Part shown: positions 32,066 through 40,465 of the stretch, piece after piece
How positions within the stretch are numbered: position 1 is the stretch's first letter
Layout of the letters: each line of letters opens with the position of its first letter
From: Pseudomonas sp. 21
GTDB taxonomy: Bacteria; Pseudomonadota; Gammaproteobacteria; Pseudomonadales; Pseudomonadaceae
Assembly: GCF_000955805.1 (NCBI RefSeq)
Contig: NZ_JYOA01000001.1
Location: 807,597 to 871,596 of the forward strand
DNA: 64,000 bases
Direction: 5' to 3'
Position numbers and translations under genes: made by a program
The notes under the pieces: generated by a model
Told to the model about the DNA's origin: nothing
Databases searched by the model: none
Seen by the model: the letters and a program-made list of their open reading frames with translations, nothing else

Positions 32066-34675
32066 GTGCTTGAAGCCTATCGCAAACACGTAGAAGAGCG
32101 TGCCGCCCAGGGCGTCGTGCCCCAGCCGCTGAACGCCGAACAGACCGCTGGTCTGGTCGAACTCCTGAAGAACCCGCCGGCCGGCGAAGAAGAATTTCTC
32201 CTCGACCTGATCACCAACCGCGTACCGCCGGGCGTGGACGAAGCCGCCTACGTCAAGGCCGGTTTCCTGTCCGCCGTCGCCAAGGGTGAAGCCACTTCCC
32301 CGCTGCTGACCAAGGCCCGCGCCCTCGAGCTGCTGGGCACCATGCAGGGTGGCTACAACATCACCACCATGGTCGAGCTGCTGGACAGCGCCGAGCTGGC
32401 CGAAGTCGCCGCCGCGCAACTGAAGCACACCCTGCTGATGTTCGACGCCTTCCACGACGTCGCCGAGCGCGCCAAGAAAGGCAACGCCGCCGCCAAGTCC
32501 GTGCTGCAGTCCTGGGCCGAAGGCGAGTGGTTCAAGGCCCGTCCGGCAGTCGCCGAGAAGCTGACCCTGACCGTGTTCAAGGTCCCCGGCGAAACCAACA
32601 CCGACGACCTGTCCCCCGCTCCGGACGCCTGGTCGCGCCCTGACATCCCGCTGCACGCCCTGGCCATGCTGAAGATGGCCCGCGACGGCATCGAGCCGAT
32701 CCAGCCGGGCTCCGTCGGTCCGCTGAAGCAGATCGAAGCCGTGAAGGCCAAGGGCTTCCCGGTTGCCTACGTCGGTGACGTGGTCGGTACCGGTTCTTCC
32801 CGCAAGTCCGCCACCAACTCGGTGCTGTGGTTCTTCGGCGACGACATCCCCTACGTGCCGAACAAGCGCGGCGGCGGTTTCTGCTTCGGCACCAAGATCG
32901 CCCCGATCTTCTACAACACCATGGAAGACGCCGGCGCCCTGCCGATCGAATTCGACTGCACCAACCTGGCCATGGGCGACGTCATCGACGTTTACCCGTA
33001 CGAAGGCAAGGTCGTGCGTCATGACAGCGGCGAAGTGGTCACCACCTTCGAACTGAAGACCCCGGTCCTGCTGGACGAAGTCCGCGCCGGCGGCCGTATC
33101 CCGCTGATCGTTGGCCGTGGCCTGACCGAGAAGGCCCGCGCCGAGCTGGGTCTGCCTGCCTCCGACCTGTTCAAGAAGCCGGAAGCGCCGGCCGACAGCG
33201 GCAAGGGCTTCACCCTCGCCCAGAAGATGGTTGGCCGCGCCTGCGGTCTGGCCGAAGGCCAGGGCGTACGTCCGGGCACCTATTGCGAACCGAAGATGAC
33301 CACCGTCGGTTCCCAGGACACCACCGGCCCGATGACCCGCGACGAGCTGAAAGACCTGGCTTGCCTGGGCTTCTCCGCCGACCTGGTGATGCAGTCCTTC
33401 TGCCACACCGCTGCCTATCCGAAGCCGATCGACGTCAAGACCCACCACACCCTGCCGGACTTCATCATGACCCGCGGCGGTGTCTCCCTGCGTCCGGGCG
33501 ACGGCATCATCCACAGCTGGCTGAACCGCATGCTGCTGCCCGACACCGTCGGCACCGGCGGCGACTCGCACACCCGCTTCCCGATCGGCATCAGCTTCCC
33601 GGCCGGTTCCGGCCTGGTCGCCTTCGCCGCTGCCACCGGCGTCATGCCGCTGGACATGCCCGAATCGGTTCTGGTGCGCTTCAAGGGCCAGCTGCAACCG
33701 GGCATCACCCTGCGTGACCTGGTCCATGCCATCCCCTACTACGCGATCCAGGCTGGCCTGCTGACCGTCGAGAAGAAAGGCAAGAAGAACATCTTCTCCG
33801 GCCGCATTCTCGAGATCGAAGGTCTGAACGACCTGACCGTCGAGCAAGCCTTCGAGCTGTCCGACGCCTCCGCCGAGCGTTCGGCTGCCGGTTGCACCAT
33901 CAAGCTGCCGGAAGAGGCCATCGCCGAGTACCTGAAGTCCAACATCACCCTGCTGCGCTGGATGATCGGCGAAGGCTACGGCGACGCCCGCACCCTGGAG
34001 CGCCGCGCGCAAGCGATGGAAGCCTGGCTGGCCAACCCGCAACTGCTGGAAGCCGACAAGGACGCCGAGTACGCCGCGGTCATCGAGATCGACCTGGCCG
34101 ACGTCAAGGAGCCGGTACTCTGCGCTCCGAACGACCCGGACGACGCCCGCCTGCTGTCCAGCGTACAAGGCCGCAAGATCGATGAAGTCTTCATCGGCTC
34201 CTGCATGACCAACATCGGTCACTTCCGCGCTGCCGGCAAACTGCTGGACAAGGTCAAGGGTGGCATTCCGACCCGTCTGTGGCTGGCTCCGCCGACCAAG
34301 ATGGACGCCCATCAGCTGACCGAGGAAGGCTACTACGGCATCTACGGCAAGGCTGGCGCGCGCATGGAAATGCCGGGCTGCTCGCTGTGCATGGGTAACC
34401 AGGCTCGCGTACAGACCGGTTCGACCGTGGTCTCCACCTCGACCCGCAACTTCCCGAACCGTCTGGGCGACGCCACCGACGTGTTCCTGGCATCCGCCGA
34501 GCTGGCCGCCGTTTCCTCGATCATCGGCAAGCTGCCGACCGTCGAGGAGTACATGGCCTACGCGAAGGACATCGACAGCATGTCTGCCGATATCTACCGC
34601 TACCTGAGCTTCGACCAGATCGCCGAGTTCCGAGAAGCTGCCGCCAACGCGAAGATCCCGGCCGTCCAGGTCTGA
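32066..34675 (+). CDS. acnB: Aconitate hydratase B
   Basis: Main TCA-cycle aconitase, converting citrate to isocitrate, also 2-methylisocitrate, with a [4Fe-4S] cluster. GTG start at 32066 ([16 protein letters not shown], read as Met) follows GAGGGAA; 869 residues, the usual AcnB length. Order is HEAT-like domain (1-160), swivel domain ([16 protein letters not shown]), then the cluster domains with Cys in [10 protein letters not shown] and CSLCMGNQ. In P. aeruginosa acnB is repressed by the PrrF small RNAs under iron limitation. Confidence 0.97.
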   Translation: MLEAYRKHVEERAAQGVVPQPLNAEQTAGLVELLKNPPAGEEEFLLDLITNRVPPGVDEAAYVKAGFLSAVAKGEATSPLLTKARALELLGTMQGGYNITTMVELLDSAELAEVAAAQLKHTLLMFDAFHDVAERAKKGNAAAKSVLQSWAEGEWFKARPAVAEKLTLTVFKVPGETNTDDLSPAPDAWSRPDIPLHALAMLKMARDGIEPIQPGSVGPLKQIEAVKAKGFPVAYVGDVVGTGSSRKSATNSVLWFFGDDIPYVPNKRGGGFCFGTKIAPIFYNTMEDAGALPIEFDCTNLAMGDVIDVYPYEGKVVRHDSGEVVTTFELKTPVLLDEVRAGGRIPLIVGRGLTEKARAELGLPASDLFKKPEAPADSGKGFTLAQKMVGRACGLAEGQGVRPGTYCEPKMTTVGSQDTTGPMTRDELKDLACLGFSADLVMQSFCHTAAYPKPIDVKTHHTLPDFIMTRGGVSLRPGDGIIHSWLNRMLLPDTVGTGGDSHTRFPIGISFPAGSGLVAFAAATGVMPLDMPESVLVRFKGQLQPGITLRDLVHAIPYYAIQAGLLTVEKKGKKNIFSGRILEIEGLNDLTVEQAFELSDASAERSAAGCTIKLPEEAIAEYLKSNITLLRWMIGEGYGDARTLERRAQAMEAWLANPQLLEADKDAEYAAVIEIDLADVKEPVLCAPNDPDDARLLSSVQGRKIDEVFIGSCMTNIGHFRAAGKLLDKVKGGIPTRLWLAPPTKMDAHQLTEEGYYGIYGKAGARMEMPGCSLCMGNQARVQTGSTVVSTSTRNFPNRLGDATDVFLASAELAAVSSIIGKLPTVEEYMAYAKDIDSMSADIYRYLSFDQIAEFREAAANAKIPAVQV

Positions 34676-34691
34676 GTCTCCTAGCGTGATG

Positions 34692-34720
34692 AAAGCCCCG
34701 CCTCGTGCGGGGCTTTTCTT
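34692..34720 (+). terminator. Terminator of acnB
   Basis: AAAGCCCCGC-CTCGT-GCGGGGCTTT followed by TCTTTT. Confidence 0.92.
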
Positions 34721-34888
34721 TTCCAGGCCCGAAATAGAGCGCTCCGGCCCCACCCTAACGATGGGCCTAATACTTATTGACCGGTTGCGCCGCTGGCCAC
34801 CGGGTCTAAGGTGGACGACAGGCTCCTGCCGATATCCGTGCTCAGGTGCCCTTGTGGAACCCTCCAGAGGTGCGCTCCCTTCCTCTGC

Positions 34889-34920
34889 GCCCCGCCCTCC
34901 ATGGCGGGGCTTCTTTTTTT
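34889..34920 (+). terminator. Orphan terminator upstream of the nasS promoter
   Basis: GCCCCGCC-CTCCAT-GGCGGGGC followed by TTCTTTTTTT. It ends no annotated gene: acnB already has its own terminator at 34692. The stretch 34,721-34,888 shows no open gene; it may encode a small RNA that ends here. Confidence 0.85.
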
Positions 34921-34931
34921 CCGCGCCACCA

Positions 34932-34949
34932 GTGGCACAGCCCTTGCTC
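34932..34949 (+). promoter_or_regulatory. Sigma-54 promoter of nasST
   Basis: GTGGCACAGCCCTTGCTC: GG at 34934-34935 and GC at 34946-34947 with ten bases between, a near-consensus -24/-12 element. Implies NtrC-type activation under nitrogen limitation. Confidence 0.85.
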
Positions 34950-34963
34950 CACTTCTGACACCT

Positions 34964-35045
34964 GCGGTCCAACGGCGGATCGCCCCCACGACAATGGCGT
35001 CGCGCCTGCCTCCTGTGACAGCAGGTGGCGCGGCGCCTTTTTTTT
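34964..35045 (+). promoter_or_regulatory. ANTAR-type antitermination leader before nasS
   Basis: First hairpin GCGGTCC-AACGGC-GGATCGC (34964-34983) and second CGAC-AATGGC-GTCG (34989-35002); both six-base loops have A at position 1 and G at 4, as in RNA sites of ANTAR proteins. The second hairpin overlaps the left arm of a terminator, GGCGTCGCGCC (34996-35006) with GGCGCGGCGCC (35027-35037) and a run of T (35038-35045). Protein bound to the double hairpin would prevent the terminator. Confidence 0.88.
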
Positions 35046-35072
35046 GCGTTGAGAGTGCGTTCAGAGGTGGAG

Positions 35073-36275
35073 ATGATCGACAGCACCAGCCCACTGCCGG
35101 ACAGCCTGGCCTGGGTGGCCGGCTCCGATGCCCCGGAGAAGACAGCCCTTAACCTGGGCTTCATGGCCCTTACCGACTCCGCCTCGCTGGTGGTGGCCGC
35201 GACCCAGGGCTTCGGCCAGCCCTACGGCTTGACGCTCAACCTGCAGCGGCAGAACTCCTGGGCCGGGCTGCGCGATCGCCTGCTCAGCGGCGAGCTGGAC
35301 GCGGCGCAAAGCCTCTACGGGCTCATCTACGACCTGCAACTGGGCCTGGGCGGCGCCCCGGCCACCGACATGGCCGTGCTCATGGGGCTGTGCCAGAACG
35401 GCCAGTCGATCAACCTCTCCGCACCACTGATGCGCGACGGCGTGACCTCTGCCGGGGCACTGCAGAGCCACGTGCGCCAGAACGGTGCGCCACTCACCCT
35501 GGCCCACACCTTCCCCACCGGCACCCATGCGATGTGGCTCTACTACTGGCTGGCCAGCCACGGCATCCACCCCCTGCAGGACGTTCGCAGCCTGGTGGTG
35601 CCGCCAGCGCAGATGGTCGAGCACCTCAAGGCCGGGCGCATCGACGGCTTCTGCGCCGGCGGCCCCTGGGGCGCCCTGGCAGTGGACGAAGGCATGGGCT
35701 TTACCCTCGCCACCAGCCAGCAGATCTGGCCGGACCACCCGGAAAAGGTGCTGGGCACCACCCGCGCCTTCGTCGAGCAATACCCCAACACCGCCCGCGC
35801 CCTGGTCATGAGCATCCTCGACGCCAGCCGCTTCATCGAAGCCAGCCAGGACAATCTGCGTAGCGCCGCCCAATTGATCAGCAGCGAGGACTACATCGAC
35901 GCCCCGCTCGCCAGCATCGAGCCGCGCCTGCTCGGCCGCTATGAGGACGGCCTGGGTCACGCCTGGCAGGACGCGCATCCGCTGCGCTTCTTCAATGAAG
36001 GCCAGGCCACCTATCCCTGGCTCTCCGACGGGCTGTGGTTCATGACCCAGTTCCGCCGCTGGGGCCTGTTGCGCGAAGACGTCGATTACCTCGGCATCGC
36101 CCGCCAGGTCCAGCAACTCGAGCTCTACCGCGAAGCCGCCAGCGCCGTCGGTGTCCCTGTGCCGGACACCGAGATGCGCGCCTCGACCCTGATCGACGGC
36201 CGCCTCTGGAACGGCAGCGACCCGGCTGGCTACGCCCGCAGCTTCGAGCTGAATGCCCTGGCGGAGCGAGGTTGA
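35073..36275 (+). CDS. nasS: Nitrate/nitrite sensor protein NasS
   Basis: Cytosolic nitrate-binding protein of the NasS/NrtA-like family, 400 residues from ATG 35073 (MIDSTSPLPDSLAWVAGSDA) with GGTGGAG before it. It lacks a signal peptide, which separates it from transporter subunits. Family text includes LNLGFMALTDSASLVVA and YWLASHGIHPLQDVR. In Azotobacter and Paracoccus, NasS holds NasT inactive until nitrate or nitrite is bound. It is followed by nasT after two bases. Confidence 0.93.
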   Translation: MIDSTSPLPDSLAWVAGSDAPEKTALNLGFMALTDSASLVVAATQGFGQPYGLTLNLQRQNSWAGLRDRLLSGELDAAQSLYGLIYDLQLGLGGAPATDMAVLMGLCQNGQSINLSAPLMRDGVTSAGALQSHVRQNGAPLTLAHTFPTGTHAMWLYYWLASHGIHPLQDVRSLVVPPAQMVEHLKAGRIDGFCAGGPWGALAVDEGMGFTLATSQQIWPDHPEKVLGTTRAFVEQYPNTARALVMSILDASRFIEASQDNLRSAAQLISSEDYIDAPLASIEPRLLGRYEDGLGHAWQDAHPLRFFNEGQATYPWLSDGLWFMTQFRRWGLLREDVDYLGIARQVQQLELYREAASAVGVPVPDTEMRASTLIDGRLWNGSDPAGYARSFELNALAERG

Positions 36276-36277
36276 GC

Positions 36278-36856
36278 ATGCTGCGCGTCCTGCTGATCAA
36301 CGACACCCCGAAAAAGGTCGGGCGCCTCAAGGCTGCCCTGGTGGAAAGCGGCTTCGAAGTCATCGACGAATCCGGTCTCACGGTCGACCTGGCGCAACGG
36401 GTCGAGGCCCTGCATCCGGATGTGATCCTCATCGACACCGAGTCCCCCGGCCGCGACGTGATGGAGCAGGTAGTGCTGGTCAGCCGCGACCAGCCGCGCC
36501 CCATCGTCATGTTCACCGACGAGCACGACCCGCAGGTGATGCGCCAGGCCATCCGCTCCGGGGTCAGTGCCTACATCGTCGAGGGCATCCAGGCTGAGCG
36601 CCTGCAACCGATCCTCGATGTCGCCATGGCCCGTTTCGAGAGCGACCAGGCCCTGCGCGCCCAACTGCAGGCCCGCGAGCAGCAACTGGCGGAGCGCAAG
36701 CGCATCGAACTGGCCAAGGGGCTGCTGATGAAGATGAAGGGTTGCGCCGAGGAGGAGGCCTACACCCTGATGCGCCGCCAGGCCATGGGCCGCCAACAGA
36801 AGCTTTCTCAGGTGGCGGAACAGATCATCGCCATGCACGAAATGCTCGGCCACTGA
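36278..36856 (+). CDS. nasT: Antitermination response regulator NasT
   Basis: A 192-residue RNA-binding regulator. Residues 1-125 form a receiver-like domain, with VILIDTESPGRD around the phospho-acceptor region, and residues about 130-192 the ANTAR three-helix domain (LAERKRIELAKGLLMKMKGCAEEEAYTLMRRQAM). Released from NasS by nitrate, it binds two-hairpin leaders and allows transcription of nitrate genes. Three leaders of this type lie in the window at 34964, 38997 and 42289. Confidence 0.95.
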   Translation: MLRVLLINDTPKKVGRLKAALVESGFEVIDESGLTVDLAQRVEALHPDVILIDTESPGRDVMEQVVLVSRDQPRPIVMFTDEHDPQVMRQAIRSGVSAYIVEGIQAERLQPILDVAMARFESDQALRAQLQAREQQLAERKRIELAKGLLMKMKGCAEEEAYTLMRRQAMGRQQKLSQVAEQIIAMHEMLGH

Positions 36857-37080
36857 GACCGGCCATCTGCCAGCGACGGCAAGGCGCGATCATTTCGCCA
36901 GCCGCCAAGCTGGCCCCTGCCCTCCCGGCAACGTCCTATGCTGCGCCCGTCCGGCTTCAAGGCCGGGCCCCAGGAGCGTCATCGGCAGGGTTCGATGGCG
37001 CATCGCAGTGGCCGCCGCCGGCTAGGCACCTCGGCGCCCACCCGACCTCGCCGCCTGCGCGGCTCAGCAAGGGCAAGCCC

Positions 37081-37773
37081 ATGATCGACCTCACCACCTG
37101 GAACCTCAGCGTTCCCACCGATCCCCGCCCCACCGAAGTCAGCACCGAACAGATCGCCCGGGGCTACCAGAGCCGCTACTTCCAGCGCGGCGGCAGCCAG
37201 GTGGTGTTCTGGGTGCCCGTCACCGGCTCGCACACCTCCGACAGCGTCTACCCGCGCAGTGAACTGCGCGAGACCACCACCGCCGGCGAAGTCTCCAACT
37301 GGTACTACAGCCAAGGCGACAACGAGCTACGAGTGACCATGAGCGTCCAGCAGGTGCCGTCGAAGAACAAGATCATCATCGGCCAGATCCACAGCCGCTC
37401 GCCCTACACCGGCAACGGCGAGCCGCTGGTCAAGCTGCAGTACCACTACCTGCCCACCCTGGAGACCGGCCGCCTGGAAGCCCTGGTGCGCAACCACCCC
37501 GACGACAGCGCCAGCATCAATGTGCCGCTGATCGACAACATCGCCCTGGACCAGACCTTCAACTACAGCCTGCGCGTCACCTCGGTGGGCAATCTGGCGA
37601 TCCGCGTGGAGACCTCCGACGGCCGGGCCAACTACTACCGCAAGATCCTCAGCACCACCTGGTCCAAGCAACTGCTCTACTTCAAGGCCGGGGCCTACAT
37701 CAACGATAACTACGGCGACAACAGCGAAGGCGCGCGGGTGACCGTCTTCCACCTGAACTCGGCGCACCGCTGA
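37081..37773 (+). CDS. Polysaccharide lyase family 7, alginate lyase-like
   Basis: A 230-residue single-domain PL7 lyase. Conserved strands are present: VYPRSELRETT (RSELR), IIIGQIHSRSP (QIH with catalytic His), and YFKAGAYINDNYGD (YFKAG-Y). These define alginate-type lyases acting by beta elimination. I see no signal peptide in the frame from ATG 37081, as in the P. aeruginosa counterpart, so whether it is exported is unclear. It lies inside the nitrate cluster after nasT with a 224-base gap without gene or clear terminator. Confidence 0.9.
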   Translation: MIDLTTWNLSVPTDPRPTEVSTEQIARGYQSRYFQRGGSQVVFWVPVTGSHTSDSVYPRSELRETTTAGEVSNWYYSQGDNELRVTMSVQQVPSKNKIIIGQIHSRSPYTGNGEPLVKLQYHYLPTLETGRLEALVRNHPDDSASINVPLIDNIALDQTFNYSLRVTSVGNLAIRVETSDGRANYYRKILSTTWSKQLLYFKAGAYINDNYGDNSEGARVTVFHLNSAHR

Positions 37774-37871
37774 TTCGCCATTCACTCGCCTGATGAGGCG
37801 CGGGGCGGACGGACTGCGCGTAGAATACGCGGCACTTCCGCACGACCCGCTGCCCTGTCACCGAGACCACC

Positions 37872-38300
37872 ATGGCCCGCCTGAAACTGGAATTCCCCGA
37901 AGAACTCTTCATCTACGAAACCAAGCTCACCGTCCGCGTCACCGACATCAACGGTGCCAACCACCTGGGCAACGACTCGATGATCTCGATGATCTCCGAG
38001 GCCCGCGCACGCTTCCTGTTCGACTACGGCATCCGCGAGACCGGCATCATCGTCACCGACCTCGCCACCACCTACCGCGCCGAAGCCCACGCCCGCGACC
38101 AGCTGCTGTTCGAGGTCGGCGTGATGGACTTCAACAAGTACGGCGGCGACATCATTTTCCGCATCACCCGCCCAGCCGACCAAACCCAGGTAGCCATGGC
38201 CAAGTCGGGCTTCGTGTTCTTCGACTACCAGGCCGGCAAGGTCGTACCGATCCCCGAGGCCTTCCGCGACACCTTCCCCAACGTCAACTGGGTCGCCTGA
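37872..38300 (+). CDS. Thioesterase, 4HBT hot-dog fold
   Basis: A 142-residue acyl-CoA thioesterase-like protein: VRVTDINGANHLGNDSMISMISEARARFLFDYG has the Asp and Asn-His helix pattern of 4HBT enzymes. No signal peptide. Substrate unknown. It is a single gene between the lyase and a cytochrome c and has no clear link with nitrate metabolism. Confidence 0.85.
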   Translation: MARLKLEFPEELFIYETKLTVRVTDINGANHLGNDSMISMISEARARFLFDYGIRETGIIVTDLATTYRAEAHARDQLLFEVGVMDFNKYGGDIIFRITRPADQTQVAMAKSGFVFFDYQAGKVVPIPEAFRDTFPNVNWVA

Positions 38301-38370
38301 GCGGCAAGCGAAGCGGCAGCACGCTATACCTCTGGAGTCGTACCCATCAGCCTCCAGAGGAGTTTCCAGC

Positions 38371-38862
38371 ATGCCGTCCTTCCTTCGGCTGGGCGCGCTG
38401 TCCAGCTGTCTGTGCCTGCCCTTCCTTCCACTGTTCCCCAATGCCCATGCGGCAGATACCGATCCGGTCCAGCGCGGCCGCTATCTGGTGCAAGTCGCCG
38501 GTTGCAACGACTGCCACACCGCGGGCTACATCCTCGCCCCGGACAAGGTCCCCGAAAGCACCTGGCTCACTGGCGACCAGCTCGGCTGGAGCGGCCCCTG
38601 GGGCACCACCTACGCCAGCAGCCTGCGCCTGGCCATGCAGGCCTATGACGAAGAGCAATGGCTGGCCATAGCGCGCCAGGCCAACTTCCGCCCGCCCATG
38701 CCGTCCCACACGCTGCGAATCATGGACGAAGCCGACCTGCGCGGGATCTATCGCTACGTTCGCCACCTCGGCGCCGCCGGCAACCGGGCTCCCGATTACG
38801 TGCCGCCCGGCGGTACGCCCAAGGGCCCGGTGGTGGTCTTCCCGTCCCCGCCAGCCCCCTGA
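38371..38862 (+). CDS. Periplasmic c-type cytochrome
   Basis: A 163-residue protein with a Sec signal peptide (cleavage after NAHA, about residue 27) and one haem-binding motif, CNDCHTAGY, close to the mature N terminus, followed by a Pro-rich end. The pattern RGRYLVQVAGCNDCHTAGY is that of small class I cytochromes coupled to dehydrogenases; the sixth ligand is probably Met in RPPMPSH. Electron partner unknown. ATG 38371 follows GAGGAG. Confidence 0.85.
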   Translation: MPSFLRLGALSSCLCLPFLPLFPNAHAADTDPVQRGRYLVQVAGCNDCHTAGYILAPDKVPESTWLTGDQLGWSGPWGTTYASSLRLAMQAYDEEQWLAIARQANFRPPMPSHTLRIMDEADLRGIYRYVRHLGAAGNRAPDYVPPGGTPKGPVVVFPSPPAP

Positions 38863-38965
38863 ATCGCCCCAACGGGGAGCACGGCAACAGCGCGTGCGCC
38901 CCGTTGTGGCTCAGCCAGCAACCCGTTGCACCGCCCAACTCATTGAACCAGAAGGTTTTTCACTG

Positions 38966-38982
38966 TTGGCCCGCGCCTTGCT
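38966..38982 (+). promoter_or_regulatory. Sigma-54 promoter of nasA
   Basis: TTGGCCCGCGCCTTGCT with GG at 38968-38969, ten bases, GC at 38980-38981. Confidence 0.82.
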
Positions 38983-38996
38983 CTGCACAAGGCGAT

Positions 38997-39079
38997 GGTA
39001 ATCAACGGCGATTACCCGACTTCGACAAAGGCGTCGCATCCACACCCGCGCAGTGCGGTGGGTGGAGCGACGCCTTTTT
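38997..39079 (+). promoter_or_regulatory. ANTAR-type antitermination leader before nasA
   Basis: Hairpins GGTAATC-AACGGC-GATTACC (38997-39016) and CGAC-AAAGGC-GTCG (39023-39036), both with A1/G4 hexaloops. The second shares GGCGTCGC (39030-39037) with a terminator whose right arm is GCGACGCC (39067-39074), followed by TTTTT. The rest of 38,863-39,176 has no gene. Confidence 0.9.
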
Positions 39080-39176
39080 CGTTTGCCCCGGCGCAGGGGC
39101 ACAGGACCTTCTCGAACCCGGCGGCTGCCACGTGGCGCACGACCGGGCTCCTCTACCGTTGCTGATGAGGTGTTCG

Positions 39177-40388
39177 ATGAACACGAGTTTCTGGAAAGCC
39201 GGCCATGCGCCGACCCTGTTTGCCGCCTTCCTGTATTTCGACCTGAGCTTCATGGTCTGGTACGTCCTCGGCCCGCTGGCGGTGCAGATCGCCACCGACC
39301 TGCAACTGACCACCCAGCAGCGAGCGCTGATGGTCGCCACGCCGATCCTCTCCGGCGCCATCCTGCGCTTCCTCATGGGCCTGCTGGCCGATCGCTGGTC
39401 GCCCAAGGCCGCCGGCATCCTCGGCCAGATAATCGTCATCTGCGCGCTGTTCGGCGCCTGGCGGCTGGGCATCCACAGCCTGGAGCAGGCGATGATCCTT
39501 GGCGTGCTGCTGGGCATGGCCGGCGCCTCCTTCGCCGTGGCGCTGCCGCTGGCCTCGCAGTGGTACCCGCCGCAGCACCAGGGCAAGGCCATGGGCATCG
39601 CCGGCGCCGGCAACTCCGGCACCGTGCTGACCGCGCTGTTCGCACCGGCCATCGCTGCCGCCTTCGGCTGGCAGAACGTCTTCGGCTTCGCGCTGATCCC
39701 GCTGCTGGCGACCCTGGTGGTGTTCGCCCTGCTCGCCCGCAATGCGCCGGAGCGGCCGCCGGCCAAATCCCTGGGGGATTACCTGAAGGCCCTGGGCGAT
39801 CGCGACAGCTGGTGGTTCATGTTCTTCTACAGCGTGACCTTCGGCGGCTTCCTCGGCCTGGCCAGCACCCTGCCCGGCTACTTCCACGACCAGTACGGCC
39901 TGGACCCGGTGAAAGCCGGCTACTACACCGCGGCCTGCGTCTTTGCCGGCAGCCTGATGCGCCCACTGGGCGGCGCCCTGGCCGACCGCATCGGCGGCAT
40001 CCGCAGCCTGCTGGTGATGTACACCGTCGCCTCGATCTGCATTGCCGCCGTGGGCTTCCACCTGCCCAGCGCGGTGGCGGCGCTGAGCCTCTTCGTGGTC
40101 GCCATGCTCAGCCTCGGCGCGGGCAACGGCGCGGTGTTCCAGCTGGTGCCGCAACGCTTCCGCCAGACCATCGGCGTGATGACCGGCCTGATCGGCATGG
40201 CCGGCGGCATCGGCGGCTTCTGCCTGACGGCGGGCCTGGGCGCGATCAAGCAGGCTACGGGTGACTACCAGATCGGCCTCTGGCTGTTCGCCAGCCTCGG
40301 CGTATTGGCCTGGTTCGGCCTGCACGCGGTGAAAGCCCGCTGGCGCACCACCTGGGGCAGCGCCGCCGTTACCGCGGCGCGGGTTTAA
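39177..40388 (+). CDS. nasA: Nitrate transporter, MFS (NasA/NarK type)
   Basis: A 403-residue inner-membrane transporter of the nitrate/nitrite porter family with about 12 membrane segments. Signatures include AGNSGTVLTALFAPA and GAGNGAVFQLVPQRF, the Gly-rich nitrate signatures, and RFLMGLLADRW, the MFS loop motif. ATG 39177 (MNTSFWKAGHAPTLF) follows GAGG at seven bases. Imports nitrate for assimilation. Preceded by its own sigma-54 promoter and ANTAR leader, followed by a REP hairpin and a kinase gene. Confidence 0.94.
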   Translation: MNTSFWKAGHAPTLFAAFLYFDLSFMVWYVLGPLAVQIATDLQLTTQQRALMVATPILSGAILRFLMGLLADRWSPKAAGILGQIIVICALFGAWRLGIHSLEQAMILGVLLGMAGASFAVALPLASQWYPPQHQGKAMGIAGAGNSGTVLTALFAPAIAAAFGWQNVFGFALIPLLATLVVFALLARNAPERPPAKSLGDYLKALGDRDSWWFMFFYSVTFGGFLGLASTLPGYFHDQYGLDPVKAGYYTAACVFAGSLMRPLGGALADRIGGIRSLLVMYTVASICIAAVGFHLPSAVAALSLFVVAMLSLGAGNGAVFQLVPQRFRQTIGVMTGLIGMAGGIGGFCLTAGLGAIKQATGDYQIGLWLFASLGVLAWFGLHAVKARWRTTWGSAAVTAARV

Positions 40389-40406
40389 GCCATGGCAAAT
40401 CGCAGT

Positions 40407-40455
40407 TGTAGGAGCGGGCCATGCGCGCGAATCGCGGGCATGGCCCGCTCCTACA
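40407..40455. repeat. REP hairpin, second REP type
   Basis: TGTAGGAGCGGGCCATG at 40407-40423 and its inverse at 40439-40455, between nasA and the kinase gene. Same family head (TGTAGGAGCG) as the doublets at 29262 and 31073 but a different stem. Confidence 0.9.
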
Positions 40456-40465
40456 GGGAGAAACC

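Noticed and set aside
34951..34961. CTTCTGACACC in the nasS leader as a further CUCUGAC element
   Set aside because: One base differs in the core (TTCTGAC) and no stem encloses it; it lies between the sigma-54 promoter and the first ANTAR hairpin.
31976..35164. 1062-codon minus-strand frame opposite acnB
   Set aside because: Antisense shadow of acnB; composition is that of an antisense translation and it crosses two terminators.
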